Below are positions 13,134-22,459 of a stretch of DNA of 64,000 bases, one piece after another (position 1 is the first letter of the stretch; every line of letters begins with the position of its first letter). The notes beneath the pieces were generated by a model. That model had not been told where the DNA came from and did not search any database. It worked only from the letters and a program-made list of their open reading frames with translations. The DNA comes from Paraglaciecola hydrolytica (GTDB lineage Bacteria > Pseudomonadota > Gammaproteobacteria > Enterobacterales > Alteromonadaceae). Location of the stretch: NCBI RefSeq assembly GCF_001565895.1, contig NZ_LSNE01000005.1, positions 572,665 to 636,664 on the forward strand, read 5' to 3'. The position numbers and the translations under genes were made by a program.

Positions 13134-13445
13134 TTAAGGCTTTAGGCCTTGCTCTGGATAACTGACTTGCTCTGGGTCACTAACCTGCTCAGTCACAAAC
13201 TGCAACTGGCGGCTAAAATCGTCGCGCTCCAATGGCGTAAAACCTTTATTAATGCGCTCTACGATCTGGCTAGGCAAACTGTGTTTTACGCTTGCGGCCT
13301 GCCACGGCACTATGGTTAATACTTTGGGCTGTTCTTGATTGCCACGGATGGTGTCTTCGAGCTTAATTACTTTAGGCGCGGTTTGTTGGGCAAGACTCAC
13401 AAAACTCATCATACTGAATACTATCAATAAACCGAGCTTATTCAT
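13134..13445 (-). CDS. Small exported protein of the ExbBD-TPR operon
   Basis: A 103-residue protein with a signal peptide (MNKLGLLIVFSMMSFVSLAQ) followed by an ordinary soluble domain: APKVIKLEDTIRGNQEQPKV then LTIVPWQAASVKHSLPSQIV and ERINKGFTPLERDDFSRQLQ. No family recognised. It overlaps the TPR lipoprotein gene by 4 bp (ATGA), so translation is coupled. Small periplasmic partners of this kind accompany ExbBD-TPR machines; it might be the counterpart of a GltF-like component (speculative). The C-terminal EQVSDPEQVSYPEQ repeat is low complexity. Confidence 0.72.
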   Translation of the reverse strand: MNKLGLLIVFSMMSFVSLAQQTAPKVIKLEDTIRGNQEQPKVLTIVPWQAASVKHSLPSQIVERINKGFTPLERDDFSRQLQFVTEQVSDPEQVSYPEQGLKP

Positions 13446-14197
13446 TGGCTCTCTCCTTTAATACTGCCAGAGCTGGCATTGTATAACTGTTCTTGAATTT
13501 GCAGTTGCCGTTCAATATCAATGATCCAGCCTTTTACCTGCCTATTAGGCTCTGCCACTAAAGCTTGATAAAGCTGATAATCGTCCCGCGCGGCTTTTTT
13601 ATTACCCAAATATAAATCATGCAAAATGGCTCGATTTAATCGTGCCTCAGGAAAAGCCGGCCACGCGCTAAGCGCCAAATCATAGTGATATAAAGCGCGA
13701 CTAAAACGCCCTTGCTCACGCAATACCCTAGCCAATTGATTATGCGCATGGTAGTTGTCTGGATTGGCCTGAATCGCATTATTGAGATAAGCAATTTGCT
13801 TGTCGAGGCTTTGCTGTTTGGTCTGTGCATCTGTTGCCTGCGTTATAAAACTTGCCTGAATATGAGCCAGTTGTAACCACGAGCCAGACAAACGTGGATA
13901 TTGCTCGGCCAAACTCAAATACACACTTTGCGCCTCAGATAATTTGTTTTGTCTAATTAACAATAAACCCTGTTCAAAGCGTCTATTGACTGCCTCTGGG
14001 ATGACACTTGCCTGATTCAGATACCGATTAGGCAGGGCTTTTATAGTCTGAGCTTTATGTTGCCAAGGGTCGCCAGACATAGGCGCGGCAATAATGGCTT
14101 GCTTACTGACGATGTTTTGTTTATCTGCAACATTATTACTGCTACAAGCGTTGAGTAACACCACCAACCCTAAACAAGTTGACTTAATAAATGTCAT
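13442..14197 (-). CDS. TPR lipoprotein
   Basis: A 251-residue protein. The start MTFIKSTCLGLVVLLNACSS has a good TGGAGGCGG site and a lipobox (LNAC, Cys18). It contains about three TPR motifs at roughly residues 70-200 (RFEQGLLLIRQNKLSEAQSV; QANPDNYHAHNQLARVLREQ; FSRALYHYDLALSAWPAFPE). Outer-membrane TPR lipoproteins such as GltE hold trans-envelope complexes together, and this is probably the equivalent. Overlaps both neighbours (14 bp and 4 bp), so it is tightly co-translated. Confidence 0.85.
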   Translation of the reverse strand: MTFIKSTCLGLVVLLNACSSNNVADKQNIVSKQAIIAAPMSGDPWQHKAQTIKALPNRYLNQASVIPEAVNRRFEQGLLLIRQNKLSEAQSVYLSLAEQYPRLSGSWLQLAHIQASFITQATDAQTKQQSLDKQIAYLNNAIQANPDNYHAHNQLARVLREQGRFSRALYHYDLALSAWPAFPEARLNRAILHDLYLGNKKAARDDYQLYQALVAEPNRQVKGWIIDIERQLQIQEQLYNASSGSIKGESQ

Positions 14198-17168
14198 TCG
14201 CCGCCTCCACGCTTAATTCTACTTTGAGGTAACGGGCAGGCATCAAGGTTTTCAGAGCGTTAAAACTCTCTTGTACCCACTTATCATAAGTGCCCTGCCA
14301 TGCCCTTTTAGCATTAGTTTCGTGCAGAGTGATGGCTTGTTCTTCAAAGGGAAAGGCCTGCTCTTCTAACAATAATTCGTACTGTTCGAGCTCCAGTGCA
14401 TTGAGATCTTTAGGTTTACTGGATGCCATTAAATCTTTGGCGAGCTGATGGTAAATATCACCAAGATAAAAATTGGCCGCCGTATTAAATTCTTCGACCT
14501 TATAATCCAATACCTGATTAAAGGCTGCGAGGCTTTGCTCCAGCGCTTGTTTTTTACGCGCTAGACTGGTTTTTAAGGGCAAGCTCAGTTGAATATTTTT
14601 AAAACCAACTAAGCGATCCTGAGCAAATACCAACGAACTCATGGCCGCCAAATATCGTGAACGCTCGCTGCGTTCAATGGTGATGTCTTGTAGCGCTTGT
14701 TTATCCCCCTCAATTAATTTATTCAGCCAAAAACGGCGTTTTTCATCATCTTGGGCCTTTAGATAAATTTCACTGAGGATAAAACGCGCTTCGTTGGCCT
14801 CGGCCAAAGGTAAGGGATAACGATGAGCATAATCCCGATAAGAGCTTAAGGCTTGTTGGCTATTACCAACTTTATAATAATATTGCGCCGCCACATAAAG
14901 CGCCTGGCGGCCTTCTTCTGAGTCGGGATTTTTTTGCCACAAGGCCGTCAATTCACTGGCCGCTTGTTGCCAGCTTTCATTTTGTTGATAGGCCACTATC
15001 AATTTATCGCCAATATCCGCACTTAAAACATGTTGCTTAAAACGCTGGCGAAAGTCTTCGAGCAAATCGATGGCTTGTTGCCATTCTTGCATTTCCAACA
15101 AATATGTAGCGGCATCATATTGGGCTTTAATTCTAATACTGGTATCGGGTGTCTTGGCCAGCACCCGTAAAAAATCACTGACTGCCAGCGGTAAATAATT
15201 TTGCGCCACATGCAGTTCAGCTTGTTTATAAATGCTCGCTGCCAAACGTTCTTGTAAGTCGCTAAGGCGTGGATCATCAAGAGCCAGATTTACTAACAAG
15301 TCCTGATAAGAACGTTCAGCTGCTGCATAGTCTTCTATGGCAAACTGACTGTGAGCGATCACCAACTTAGCGGCATTTTGTTCGTTTAACGGGATAGTAA
15401 GCGGCCAGTTAAGCAAACGTTGCGCTTGTTCAATCGCTAAGGGATAACGTTGTAATTCAAATAATTGCTGCATGCTGATATACAGCACATCTTTGGCTCT
15501 GTCATCTGTGGCAAAGGTCGTTACAAAATTGTCCTGACTGATTAGCTGGAGATCTAACCATTGCTCCTGAGAAAAGGGACTATTGGCACCACCCTGCAAC
15601 TGAATTTGTCGGTAGGCCAAAATGGCTGCATAGGCCGCTTCGGCAGCTTTAGCATAAGCTTCATTGCCGTAGGCATAAGCTTCAAATACCTCGATAGCTT
15701 GCGCCTTATGTCCTGCGCTCGCATAGGCTTCACCTAAACTAAAACGCACCTCAGCCTGTTGTGGATCAAAAGGGAAAGTCTCAATAAATTCTTGATACCA
15801 AAGCGCGGCGGCTAAATAAGCCTGAGCCGCTTGTTTATTTTCTATTTGTTTATCCACTACTTGTTTATCCACTACTTGTTTATCCAAGAGTTGGCCTCGG
15901 CTATGCTCATAGTGAGCCAGCTCTAACAAATATTGATTTAAAAACGGTGCCACCAATTCTTGTTGTAATACACCCCACTGCGGCCAGTATTCACCACTCA
16001 TTCCATAACGTTCAACAAAACGTTGTTTAGCCGGTAATACCTCAGAGGGAAACTTACCAAGGATATACACATCAATCTCTTTCACCGCCAAAATCGGGGC
16101 CTGAAAATGTTGGGGATTAACCAAACTAAAACCTTGGTAAACCTTGGCACTGTCTTTAAAGCGCCCTTGATTGAGATAGAGCTGAGCTAGTTGGTCGTAC
16201 AATACATATTCGTAGTGACGTGAGCCGACTTGAGCAAAGTGAGTTTCGATACTATCGGCAGGTGATTCAAACTGACTTTGCTGATAGGAAAACAACAAGC
16301 TCATAATGCGCAGGGTATCGTTAACCAAACGTTTTTGCCCAAGGCCTAAGGCGTCGATTTGTGCCTGACTATCTACCTGAGCCAACATAGGCCTGGCAAT
16401 AATGTCACTGGGTAAACGGTCATCGAGCAATAAGGTAAAAGCCCCCAAAGCTGCGCTGTTTTGATTGTTTTTAAAATAACTCCAACCCAGCATATAAGCA
16501 GAGGTTGAGTAATAGGCACTTTGCGCGCCTTGTACAATTACCTGCTGATAAGCTTTGATCGCCGCAGCAAACTGGCCACGATTATATTCAATTTCACCTA
16601 AGCGAAAATACACCTCGGCCAGATAAGGATTTTGTGGAAAGGCCTTTAATAACTGCTGCAAACTTGAGTAACTTTGCTCTATCTCACCTTGTTGCTCATA
16701 GGCTTTGGCTAATTGATAAAGCACCTGCATATTGTCATCGTGAGTTGGGTGCTCTGCCAACAAGGCTTGATATTGCTGGATGGCTGAATCAAATACTTTT
16801 GCTGGAGCTTTGCTCTTTTGCTCAGTGCTTGCCTGTGTTTGTTGGCTTGGCACGATAACTTGACCACTTTCTTGTGCTTGCTCGGCCAGCACACCACTGA
16901 GATCAGCCAAACGATAACGTACTATTTGTTTGATTTCAGGCTCTTTAACCAGAGGCAACAACGCGGCATATTCATCGCGCAATTGCTGTAAATCTGGTTT
17001 TTTAAGCAACTGGTTATCTAAGCTCTGGGGTTTAAAATATTGCTCACCCAGTGTTTGGCTGGGAATTTTTTTGGGTTTTATCTCTGGCGCAGGTTGCTCA
17101 AACATACTGCAACTGCTCAGGCTCAATCCCAAAACTAAGCAACAAGAGACCTGTATAAACCTCTTCAT
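14184..17168 (-). CDS. Large TPR lipoprotein (994 aa)
   Basis: Starts MKRFIQVSCCLVLGLSLSSC, a signal peptide with lipobox LSSC. The rest is a long array of TPR/Sel1-like helical repeats, for example MQVLYQLAKAYEQQGEIEQS, AEVYFRLGEIEYNRGQFAAA, VRFSLGEAYASAGHKAQAIE and ALYVAAQYYYKVGNSQQALS. Such giant periplasmic TPR proteins (AgmU/GltD type) act as scaffolds in the Agl-Glt machinery. A 5-residue in-frame repeat (VVDKQ) occurs at about residues 430-447. It overlaps the upstream TPR gene by 4 bp and the downstream one by 14. Orthology with GltD is inferred from context, not alignment. Confidence 0.85.
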   Translation of the reverse strand: MKRFIQVSCCLVLGLSLSSCSMFEQPAPEIKPKKIPSQTLGEQYFKPQSLDNQLLKKPDLQQLRDEYAALLPLVKEPEIKQIVRYRLADLSGVLAEQAQESGQVIVPSQQTQASTEQKSKAPAKVFDSAIQQYQALLAEHPTHDDNMQVLYQLAKAYEQQGEIEQSYSSLQQLLKAFPQNPYLAEVYFRLGEIEYNRGQFAAAIKAYQQVIVQGAQSAYYSTSAYMLGWSYFKNNQNSAALGAFTLLLDDRLPSDIIARPMLAQVDSQAQIDALGLGQKRLVNDTLRIMSLLFSYQQSQFESPADSIETHFAQVGSRHYEYVLYDQLAQLYLNQGRFKDSAKVYQGFSLVNPQHFQAPILAVKEIDVYILGKFPSEVLPAKQRFVERYGMSGEYWPQWGVLQQELVAPFLNQYLLELAHYEHSRGQLLDKQVVDKQVVDKQIENKQAAQAYLAAALWYQEFIETFPFDPQQAEVRFSLGEAYASAGHKAQAIEVFEAYAYGNEAYAKAAEAAYAAILAYRQIQLQGGANSPFSQEQWLDLQLISQDNFVTTFATDDRAKDVLYISMQQLFELQRYPLAIEQAQRLLNWPLTIPLNEQNAAKLVIAHSQFAIEDYAAAERSYQDLLVNLALDDPRLSDLQERLAASIYKQAELHVAQNYLPLAVSDFLRVLAKTPDTSIRIKAQYDAATYLLEMQEWQQAIDLLEDFRQRFKQHVLSADIGDKLIVAYQQNESWQQAASELTALWQKNPDSEEGRQALYVAAQYYYKVGNSQQALSSYRDYAHRYPLPLAEANEARFILSEIYLKAQDDEKRRFWLNKLIEGDKQALQDITIERSERSRYLAAMSSLVFAQDRLVGFKNIQLSLPLKTSLARKKQALEQSLAAFNQVLDYKVEEFNTAANFYLGDIYHQLAKDLMASSKPKDLNALELEQYELLLEEQAFPFEEQAITLHETNAKRAWQGTYDKWVQESFNALKTLMPARYLKVELSVEAANDIY
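15846..15890 (-). repeat. 15-bp in-frame tandem repeat
   Basis: TTGTTTATCCACTAC occurs twice head to tail (15846-15875), followed by a third copy with changed last four bases (15876-15890). It encodes VVDKQ VVDKQ within the large TPR protein. Multiples of three, so copy-number change would not break the frame. Confidence 0.85.
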
Positions 17169-19297
17169 GGTTGTTGCCTTGCTTGTGGTTCAAGTGCTGG
17201 CGGGCGGCCAATATCAGCAGGTATTACCTTAGATTCAGCACCAAGTTCATTTTGATTTTGCTGCAAGGCTTGATCGTTCAAACGCACTAAAGCCAACTGG
17301 GCCTGCACCACATAGCCCTGCACTTTGCTTTTAAATTGACTGACGCTCAGCTCTAGTTGTGCGGATACCTTAGCCACAAGTTGTTGTTGCAAGTCTTGAT
17401 TACGCGCCAATTGTTCTTCAATCCGGCTGAGTAATTGCGCGACACGCTGGCGCTGCTGGGCATAATCAGGACGTTGTGCGAGCATGGCCAATAAACGACG
17501 TTGTTGCTCAGCGGTATTGACAATCTCGGTATCTAACTGGTGTAAGGCTTGTTGTGCTTGCCAGCTATTGGCTGCAAAAGCTTCATTGGCCTGCCAGCTT
17601 AATATGCCTTGTATACGCCTGAGTCTTGCATCATATTCGGTATTGAGCACAGGTTCTTGCAGTGCATTTTTTTGCTGATTGATTGCACTTAAACGTGTTT
17701 GCGCTGTGCTTAATCTTGCTTGTGATTGTTGATGAGCAATAGACATCAAGCTGGTGCCGTCTTGTTGTTGCTGGGCGGCAGCAAGTTGCTCAGCTAATTT
17801 ATCGCGGCGGTTTTGTAAAAAACTTAGCTTTTCAAAAATCCTTGCTTGCAACATGTTTTTCGCACGTTCTACTCGCTGCTCTTGGCGCTCATCTAACATC
17901 AGTGAAAAGTGGCTCAAACGCTGCTGCCACTCGTTTAATTGTTGTTTGATCATTTGGCTTTGTTGCAGCGCCGCTAGTTGATTGCGTGTGTTTTTCTGCA
18001 AACCCGCACTTTGTACTAATCGCGTCAGTAATAAATCATCTGTGGCGCCACGCTGAGCAGTAAACGCCGGTAACTCAATCGAGGGTTTAAGGGCAGAATA
18101 GTTGTGGGCCAACGATTGAATAAATTCACTTTGTTGAATAGTTTGACTGGCTTGTTTGAGTTCCACTAATGTCTGTTTAAAACGCTGCACACCAAGTTGC
18201 AAGGTTGCCACTGACTGTCTAGGCGCAAAGCCTTTTTCATAGACATAAGCCGCTGCCAGATACGCCTCTAAGCTATATTCTGAATGCTCTGGCAAGACCA
18301 TTAAACTCTGCCACACCCCCAAGGCGATTTGCAATTCTTCACCTTTTGCCGCCGCCCAGCCATACCCCAAGAGTGCGGCATCACCATCTAAACCTTCACG
18401 GCGGATACGCGAAAATGCGCTATAAGCCTCATGGGATTTACCTTGCTGCAACAAGGTATAGGCTAGGGTTAGATTCACCCTGTCTTGAATAGCCAAAACT
18501 TCTTGTTGTTTAGCCATATATTCAGCTTCACTTTGTTCATCCGCAAAAGGCCTTAACCAGTTGGGCAACAATTCTTGCAAACCATCTTCCGGCACACTCA
18601 CCAGTTGTTGTAACAGCTCAATGGCCTGCTCAGTTTGGCCGAGCGCTAGGTAAGTTAAGGCTTGGTTGTAGCTCAGGTAATAATGATAAATCGAATCAGC
18701 AGAGAGTTGTTGTTGCCACTGTATTGCTTGGCCACCTAAAGCATGTTGATTGGCCAATTGAACACGTAAATAGATCAGTTGATCTTGTGTACTAGTGTCC
18801 AAATAACTCAAGGCTTCTTTGGCATCGATATGGCTAAAAGCTTCATAGGCTTTTGACCACTGACCTTGCTGATAATAGCTAAGTCCCAATGAAAACCATG
18901 CAGCAGTACGTTTTTCAGGCAGGCCATAATTAGCGAGTAAACGTGAGAAAATCTCAGCGGCCTGATCCTCTAGGCCCCTAGTTAAACTGATGCTAGCTTT
19001 AAGCAACTCAGGCTCGCTTGGATGTAAATACAGGGATGCAGGGAGTTGCTGTAAACCTTGAGGGTAATAATGTTCTAACAAAGAGTATTGCAACAACGCG
19101 CCATCTAAATCATCTTGATAATAAGCAAACAATACTTGCTGATACCACTTTTCGAGGCGACTCGCGTCACTCGTTTGTTGATGCTCCCGTGTTTGGGCGC
19201 CAACATACACAGGTAGCAACATCAGCAGCATCAGCCACCGACAGAGGTAGCTATGATATCGCCCAAAACGAGTGTATTGATGGCTCAAGCTAAACAT
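17165..19297 (-). CDS. TPR and coiled-coil periplasmic protein (710 aa)
   Basis: A signal peptide (CRWLMLLMLLPVYVGAQTRE, cleaved near residue 35) is followed by TPR-like units (KRTAAWFSLGLSYYQQGQWS; YNQALTYLALGQTEQAIELL; ALLGYGWAAAKGEELQIALG). A Gln-rich coiled-coil half follows, from about residue 400 (QQSQMIKQQLNEWQQRLSHF; RRDKLAEQLAAAQQQQDGTS). It probably forms an elongated rod in the periplasm. Stop and start of the next gene overlap by 4 bp. Role within the machine is inferred from operon position; no close named homologue is recognised. Confidence 0.8.
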   Translation of the reverse strand: MFSLSHQYTRFGRYHSYLCRWLMLLMLLPVYVGAQTREHQQTSDASRLEKWYQQVLFAYYQDDLDGALLQYSLLEHYYPQGLQQLPASLYLHPSEPELLKASISLTRGLEDQAAEIFSRLLANYGLPEKRTAAWFSLGLSYYQQGQWSKAYEAFSHIDAKEALSYLDTSTQDQLIYLRVQLANQHALGGQAIQWQQQLSADSIYHYYLSYNQALTYLALGQTEQAIELLQQLVSVPEDGLQELLPNWLRPFADEQSEAEYMAKQQEVLAIQDRVNLTLAYTLLQQGKSHEAYSAFSRIRREGLDGDAALLGYGWAAAKGEELQIALGVWQSLMVLPEHSEYSLEAYLAAAYVYEKGFAPRQSVATLQLGVQRFKQTLVELKQASQTIQQSEFIQSLAHNYSALKPSIELPAFTAQRGATDDLLLTRLVQSAGLQKNTRNQLAALQQSQMIKQQLNEWQQRLSHFSLMLDERQEQRVERAKNMLQARIFEKLSFLQNRRDKLAEQLAAAQQQQDGTSLMSIAHQQSQARLSTAQTRLSAINQQKNALQEPVLNTEYDARLRRIQGILSWQANEAFAANSWQAQQALHQLDTEIVNTAEQQRRLLAMLAQRPDYAQQRQRVAQLLSRIEEQLARNQDLQQQLVAKVSAQLELSVSQFKSKVQGYVVQAQLALVRLNDQALQQNQNELGAESKVIPADIGRPPALEPQARQQP

Positions 19298-19298
19298 C

Positions 19299-19859
19299 TT
19301 AAAGTTCGATTACCTTAAACTCTGGTTGCTGATTGGCCGTTACGTCAACGATTTGCAACTCTAACATCTTGGCATCAGCGGATTTAGTAAAGGTAAAACT
19401 AGTGGCTCTTTTATATTCACGCTCGTGGGGGCCTTTACCCAAAAAAAATGCCGTGAGCACATGCTCGCCTTGGGCAATATTGGCCAGATGTAATTTTTGC
19501 ACGCCGCCCTTAACCAAAGCCGCTTGCTGTTTTTCGGTATAAAGGTAATGAGTAACACTGACATCATCGAGCTTAAGTTCAACCGAATCGAGATTAAAAT
19601 AGTTGCCCACGTCCATGGATAAATACACCACTAACTGGGTAGAAGAGGGAAACAATAAATCCTCTTCGAGCACAAACAAATCACGATTAAGGGCTATGAC
19701 GTCTTTTTTAAGTTGCTGGAGTTTCTCGGCCAAGGTTTGTTCATCGTTAGTCTGCTGAGCCTGACTAGCAGCACCAAACACTAGAGTCATCGCCAAGAAA
19801 ACTATTTTTATTGATGCCAAAAACTGCGATTTGAAACACTTAACATTGATCATAAACAT
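19299..19859 (-). CDS. Exported accessory protein, one bp from the TPR gene
   Basis: A 186-residue protein with an N-terminal signal peptide (IKIVFLAMTLVFGAASQAQQ). A short coiled coil follows (LAEKLQQLKKDVIALNRDLF), then a beta-rich domain: TQLVVYLSMDVGNYFNLDSV, KLDDVSVTHYLYTEKQQAAL and GEHVLTAFFLGKGPHEREYK. The beta part resembles an Ig-like or PEGA-type fold. No family name could be assigned. Spacing to the downstream gene is 1 bp, implying an obligate partner of the 710-residue TPR protein. Confidence 0.72.
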   Translation of the reverse strand: MFMINVKCFKSQFLASIKIVFLAMTLVFGAASQAQQTNDEQTLAEKLQQLKKDVIALNRDLFVLEEDLLFPSSTQLVVYLSMDVGNYFNLDSVELKLDDVSVTHYLYTEKQQAALVKGGVQKLHLANIAQGEHVLTAFFLGKGPHEREYKRATSFTFTKSADAKMLELQIVDVTANQQPEFKVIEL

Positions 19860-19879
19860 GCCAAATTATTACCTTAGAA

Positions 19880-21025
19880 TTAATAAAATAACGATAGGTA
19901 CAAACGAGTGATATTGGCCGAAAACTCATAGAGAGGTTCATCGCCCACTGGCGCATCAGCTAATACGTTGCGAAAATCATCATAATCAAACTGTACATGA
20001 TCGAAATCCAAATTTACCGTACTTTTTTTCAGCCAGTTAGTCGCCGAAAAACGAAACTCGTAAGTCACACTAACACCCAAGGATACATTGCTGAACGTAC
20101 TCATTTCTTTATCACGGGCGCGAAAGTTAAATTCTTCACTGCGCTGATACAAGTCTTGATAAAAATCGGCTTTATCTTGGCTATAAAAACGGCTGCGCAC
20201 TTCAACTATCCACTCATCACTAAAAGTATGGATATAACCCACTTTATAAGTGGTGGCATCTATGCCCCAAGTATCGGAAAACAGCTTGGCCTCAGCATAG
20301 ATAGAAGCCCGATATGGCAAATAATAATTGGCGCTTAGTGCCGTAGCATTACTGGTACGGGTATTAGGGTAAACTTCTGTCTCATAACGATACCCTTTTT
20401 CACTGCTAGCATCGAGAAAACGCACAGCACGATAGGGATTATTCAGATAACCCTCATCGGCAATATTCTCAAAACTCAGTCCCATGATCATATTTTTAGT
20501 GATCACCTGAGTCAGGCCTAAACGATAATTTTGCCGTTCTGCCTGTTCTAAAAAGCTGTCATCCCCCCGTTTGCCCACGTCATCATTGCCGCGGGAATAA
20601 CCCAAACTCAAGGTGGTTAAATCACCAAAAAAATCCTGACTCAAACCAAATGACAAGTTTTTTGCGGCAAAGTCATTTTCAGAACTGCTGGTGTAACTCA
20701 CATTCATCAGGGTTTTATTACGTACATAGTCCAGGCCTACACTGTGTTCGGTGCGCTCTTCGGCATAAGGGCTGGCGGTGGCGAGCACATCTATAGACGC
20801 GCCCGATATAGTATCAACGTAGTAGTTAGCGCTAAGCGAAAAGCTATTACCTATTTGTTTTCTGAGCAAAATTGAGGGGCCATCAATAGACATGCCACCC
20901 CCCTGATAAGAGTGATACATGGCATCAGCCCGTTCTTGGGGTAATACTGCAGCATCAAGTGAGCTCAGCCCTACTAACAAACACAGCAAGCCAAAACATA
21001 AGTGCTTAAGTTTAGTTGCAACCAC
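19880..21025 (-). CDS. DUF3570-family outer-membrane beta-barrel protein
   Basis: A 381-residue protein if translation begins at the GTG at 21025, which overlaps the DUF4266 gene by 14 bp and gives a signal peptide (KLKHLCFGLLCLLVGLSSLD, cleaved near AAVLP). The longer frame to 21121 runs antisense-free through the DUF4266 gene and is less likely. The mature protein has many amphipathic strands, such as SANYYVDTISGASIDVLATA, NLSFGLSQDFFGDLTTLSLG and LSANYYLPYRASIYAEAKLF, ending in phenylalanine-tyrosine (LYLSLFY). DUF3570 proteins are recalled in gene sets with DUF4266 and TlpA-like thioredoxins. Transported substrate unknown. Confidence 0.84.
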   Translation of the reverse strand: MVATKLKHLCFGLLCLLVGLSSLDAAVLPQERADAMYHSYQGGGMSIDGPSILLRKQIGNSFSLSANYYVDTISGASIDVLATASPYAEERTEHSVGLDYVRNKTLMNVSYTSSSENDFAAKNLSFGLSQDFFGDLTTLSLGYSRGNDDVGKRGDDSFLEQAERQNYRLGLTQVITKNMIMGLSFENIADEGYLNNPYRAVRFLDASSEKGYRYETEVYPNTRTSNATALSANYYLPYRASIYAEAKLFSDTWGIDATTYKVGYIHTFSDEWIVEVRSRFYSQDKADFYQDLYQRSEEFNFRARDKEMSTFSNVSLGVSVTYEFRFSATNWLKKSTVNLDFDHVQFDYDDFRNVLADAPVGDEPLYEFSANITRLYLSLFY

Positions 21026-21245
21026 AACCGCCCCCTGCTCCGCCGTCTGCCCCTCGAGATCCTTCACGGGCACCAAAGGCGTGATGAGTATAAGCGCTCG
21101 CCACTGGATTGCGGTTAACACTCATAATGGGATCAGCTAGATTTTCCCGCTCATAGGGTTGCACCCAAGGCTCTATGCTGGCGCAGGCAATATTTAGACT
21201 ACATACACTGAGGATTAACAACTGACGTTTTAGTGCTCTTACCAT
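21012..21245 (-). CDS. DUF4266-family small lipoprotein
   Basis: A 77-residue protein. The start MVRALKRQLLILSVCSLNIA (21245) has CGGAGATT upstream; lipobox LNIAC. The DUF4266 signature is visible: WVQPYERENLADPIM, NPVASAYTHHAFGAREGSRG and a Gly/Cys-rich tail (GGAGGGCGCN). The His-His and terminal C-G-C could bind a metal or cofactor (inference). DUF4266 proteins sit next to DUF3570 and thioredoxin genes in many genomes, as here; function unknown. Confidence 0.86.
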   Translation of the reverse strand: MVRALKRQLLILSVCSLNIACASIEPWVQPYERENLADPIMSVNRNPVASAYTHHAFGAREGSRGADGGAGGGCGCN

Positions 21246-21273
21246 GTCTAATCTCCGTTTTGACTTAGTTAGC

Positions 21274-21783
21274 TTATTCACGTAACAAGCTTTTGACTAC
21301 TTGTTCGTACTTAGCCACGTCACCCTTTTTATAACCTCTATGCAATAAACGTTGTTTACCATCACGATCAACTATCACTGTGGTAGGCATAGCACTGACA
21401 TCATAGCGTTTGCTGACCACAGCCTCGTTATCAAACAATACCGGAAAACTCACCGCAATGTCATTTAACAATACATCGGCTTTAGCCGAGTCTTTGTCTA
21501 CATTAATAGCCAATATGGTAAAACCCAGATCAGCATAGTTTTGTTGCAATTCTTCGAGTAGAGGTAATTCTTCACGACATGGTGTGCACCATGAAGCCCA
21601 AAAATTAATCAATACCACATTCCCTATTTGCTCTTGTAAACGCACATTACCGTGGTTTTTACTGGCTAGGGTAAAATCGACTGCGTTTTGTTTAGTGTCT
21701 GCTGCTTGACTAGGTAATTGGCACAGTAGCAACAACGCCGCAGCAAAACCAAGTGTTTTAATTGTTGAATAATTTGTTTTCAT
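21274..21783 (-). CDS. TlpA/ResA-family thioredoxin
   Basis: A 169-residue periplasmic thioredoxin. The start MKTNYSTIKTLGFAAALLLL (21783) gives a signal peptide ending PSQAAD. The redox motif WASWCTPCREELPLL (about residues 69-83) has the CxPC of TlpA/ResA proteins; SAMPTTVIVDRDG contains the cis-proline loop. Such proteins reduce or isomerise disulfides, including apocytochrome c haem-binding cysteines. Its presence in an operon with di-haem and Cys-containing proteins (HzsA-like, DUF4266) suggests it services those cysteines. Confidence 0.93.
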   Translation of the reverse strand: MKTNYSTIKTLGFAAALLLLCQLPSQAADTKQNAVDFTLASKNHGNVRLQEQIGNVVLINFWASWCTPCREELPLLEELQQNYADLGFTILAINVDKDSAKADVLLNDIAVSFPVLFDNEAVVSKRYDVSAMPTTVIVDRDGKQRLLHRGYKKGDVAKYEQVVKSLLRE

Positions 21784-21829
21784 ATCATGCTCTCTTACTG
21801 CTGTGATCAAGTACCAACCACAATGCTAA

Positions 21830-22459
21830 CTAAAAAAAGAAGGTCGCACCTAAACCATATTGGATGTTGTGGGTGGTTTTTTCTTTGCCAATTAATTCGC
21901 TATTAAACAGGTGATCTTTGAGTTCAAGGCGCAGTGAAAAATAGTCAGTTAGCAAGACTTTATAACCGACTCCTAGGCTTAAGGTGAAATGCTCGTCACC
22001 AGCAAACTCCGTACTACCGGCACTGAGTACAAAAAAAGTGGCTGAATTTATGACCCAGCTATCAGTCACAAAGGTTTCGCCATTCAGGCTGTAACCCAAC
22101 CCTAAACTGTAGTAACGATACTGACGTTCGTCGTCAGTTAATAATGGAGCACCGCCACTAAGCAACTCAAAACTGGTTTGCCCGGATTCAGCTTGTTCAT
22201 AAGCCGCTTCAACAAAAAAGTTTTCACTAACATGGTAAGCCAAACGCGCGCCTGCAATCATGCTGCTAGAAAAATCTTCAATACTGATCACACCAAGAGT
22301 TAAACCTATCTCGACGTTTTCAGTGTCGATAGTAGCTTCGCTGATTTCACGGCGTTGTGGTTCAGGTTCAATCACACTCGTCTGCGCGTATGCCAACCAT
22401 GGGCTGAGCAATACAACCCACATCGAGCTTAGAAAAATATCGCGAAACCTAATTTCCAT
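21830..22459 (-). CDS. Outer-membrane beta-barrel protein
   Basis: A 209-residue protein starting MEIRFRDIFLSSMWVVLLSP, signal peptide cleaved after AYAQ. The ATG at 22459 has GAGGAATT nine bases upstream and overlaps the preceding gene by 31 bp; an ATG at 22423 is the alternative. The mature protein shows alternating strands (ENVEIGLTLGVISIEDFSSS; ARLAYHVSENFFVEAAYEQA; FTLSLGVGYKVLLTDYFSLR) and ends YGLGATFFF, the aromatic C-terminus typical of BamA-inserted barrels. Small 8-strand OmpA/OmpW-like size. Possible counterpart of GltA/GltB barrels (inference). Confidence 0.82.
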   Translation of the reverse strand: MEIRFRDIFLSSMWVVLLSPWLAYAQTSVIEPEPQRREISEATIDTENVEIGLTLGVISIEDFSSSMIAGARLAYHVSENFFVEAAYEQAESGQTSFELLSGGAPLLTDDERQYRYYSLGLGYSLNGETFVTDSWVINSATFFVLSAGSTEFAGDEHFTLSLGVGYKVLLTDYFSLRLELKDHLFNSELIGKEKTTHNIQYGLGATFFF

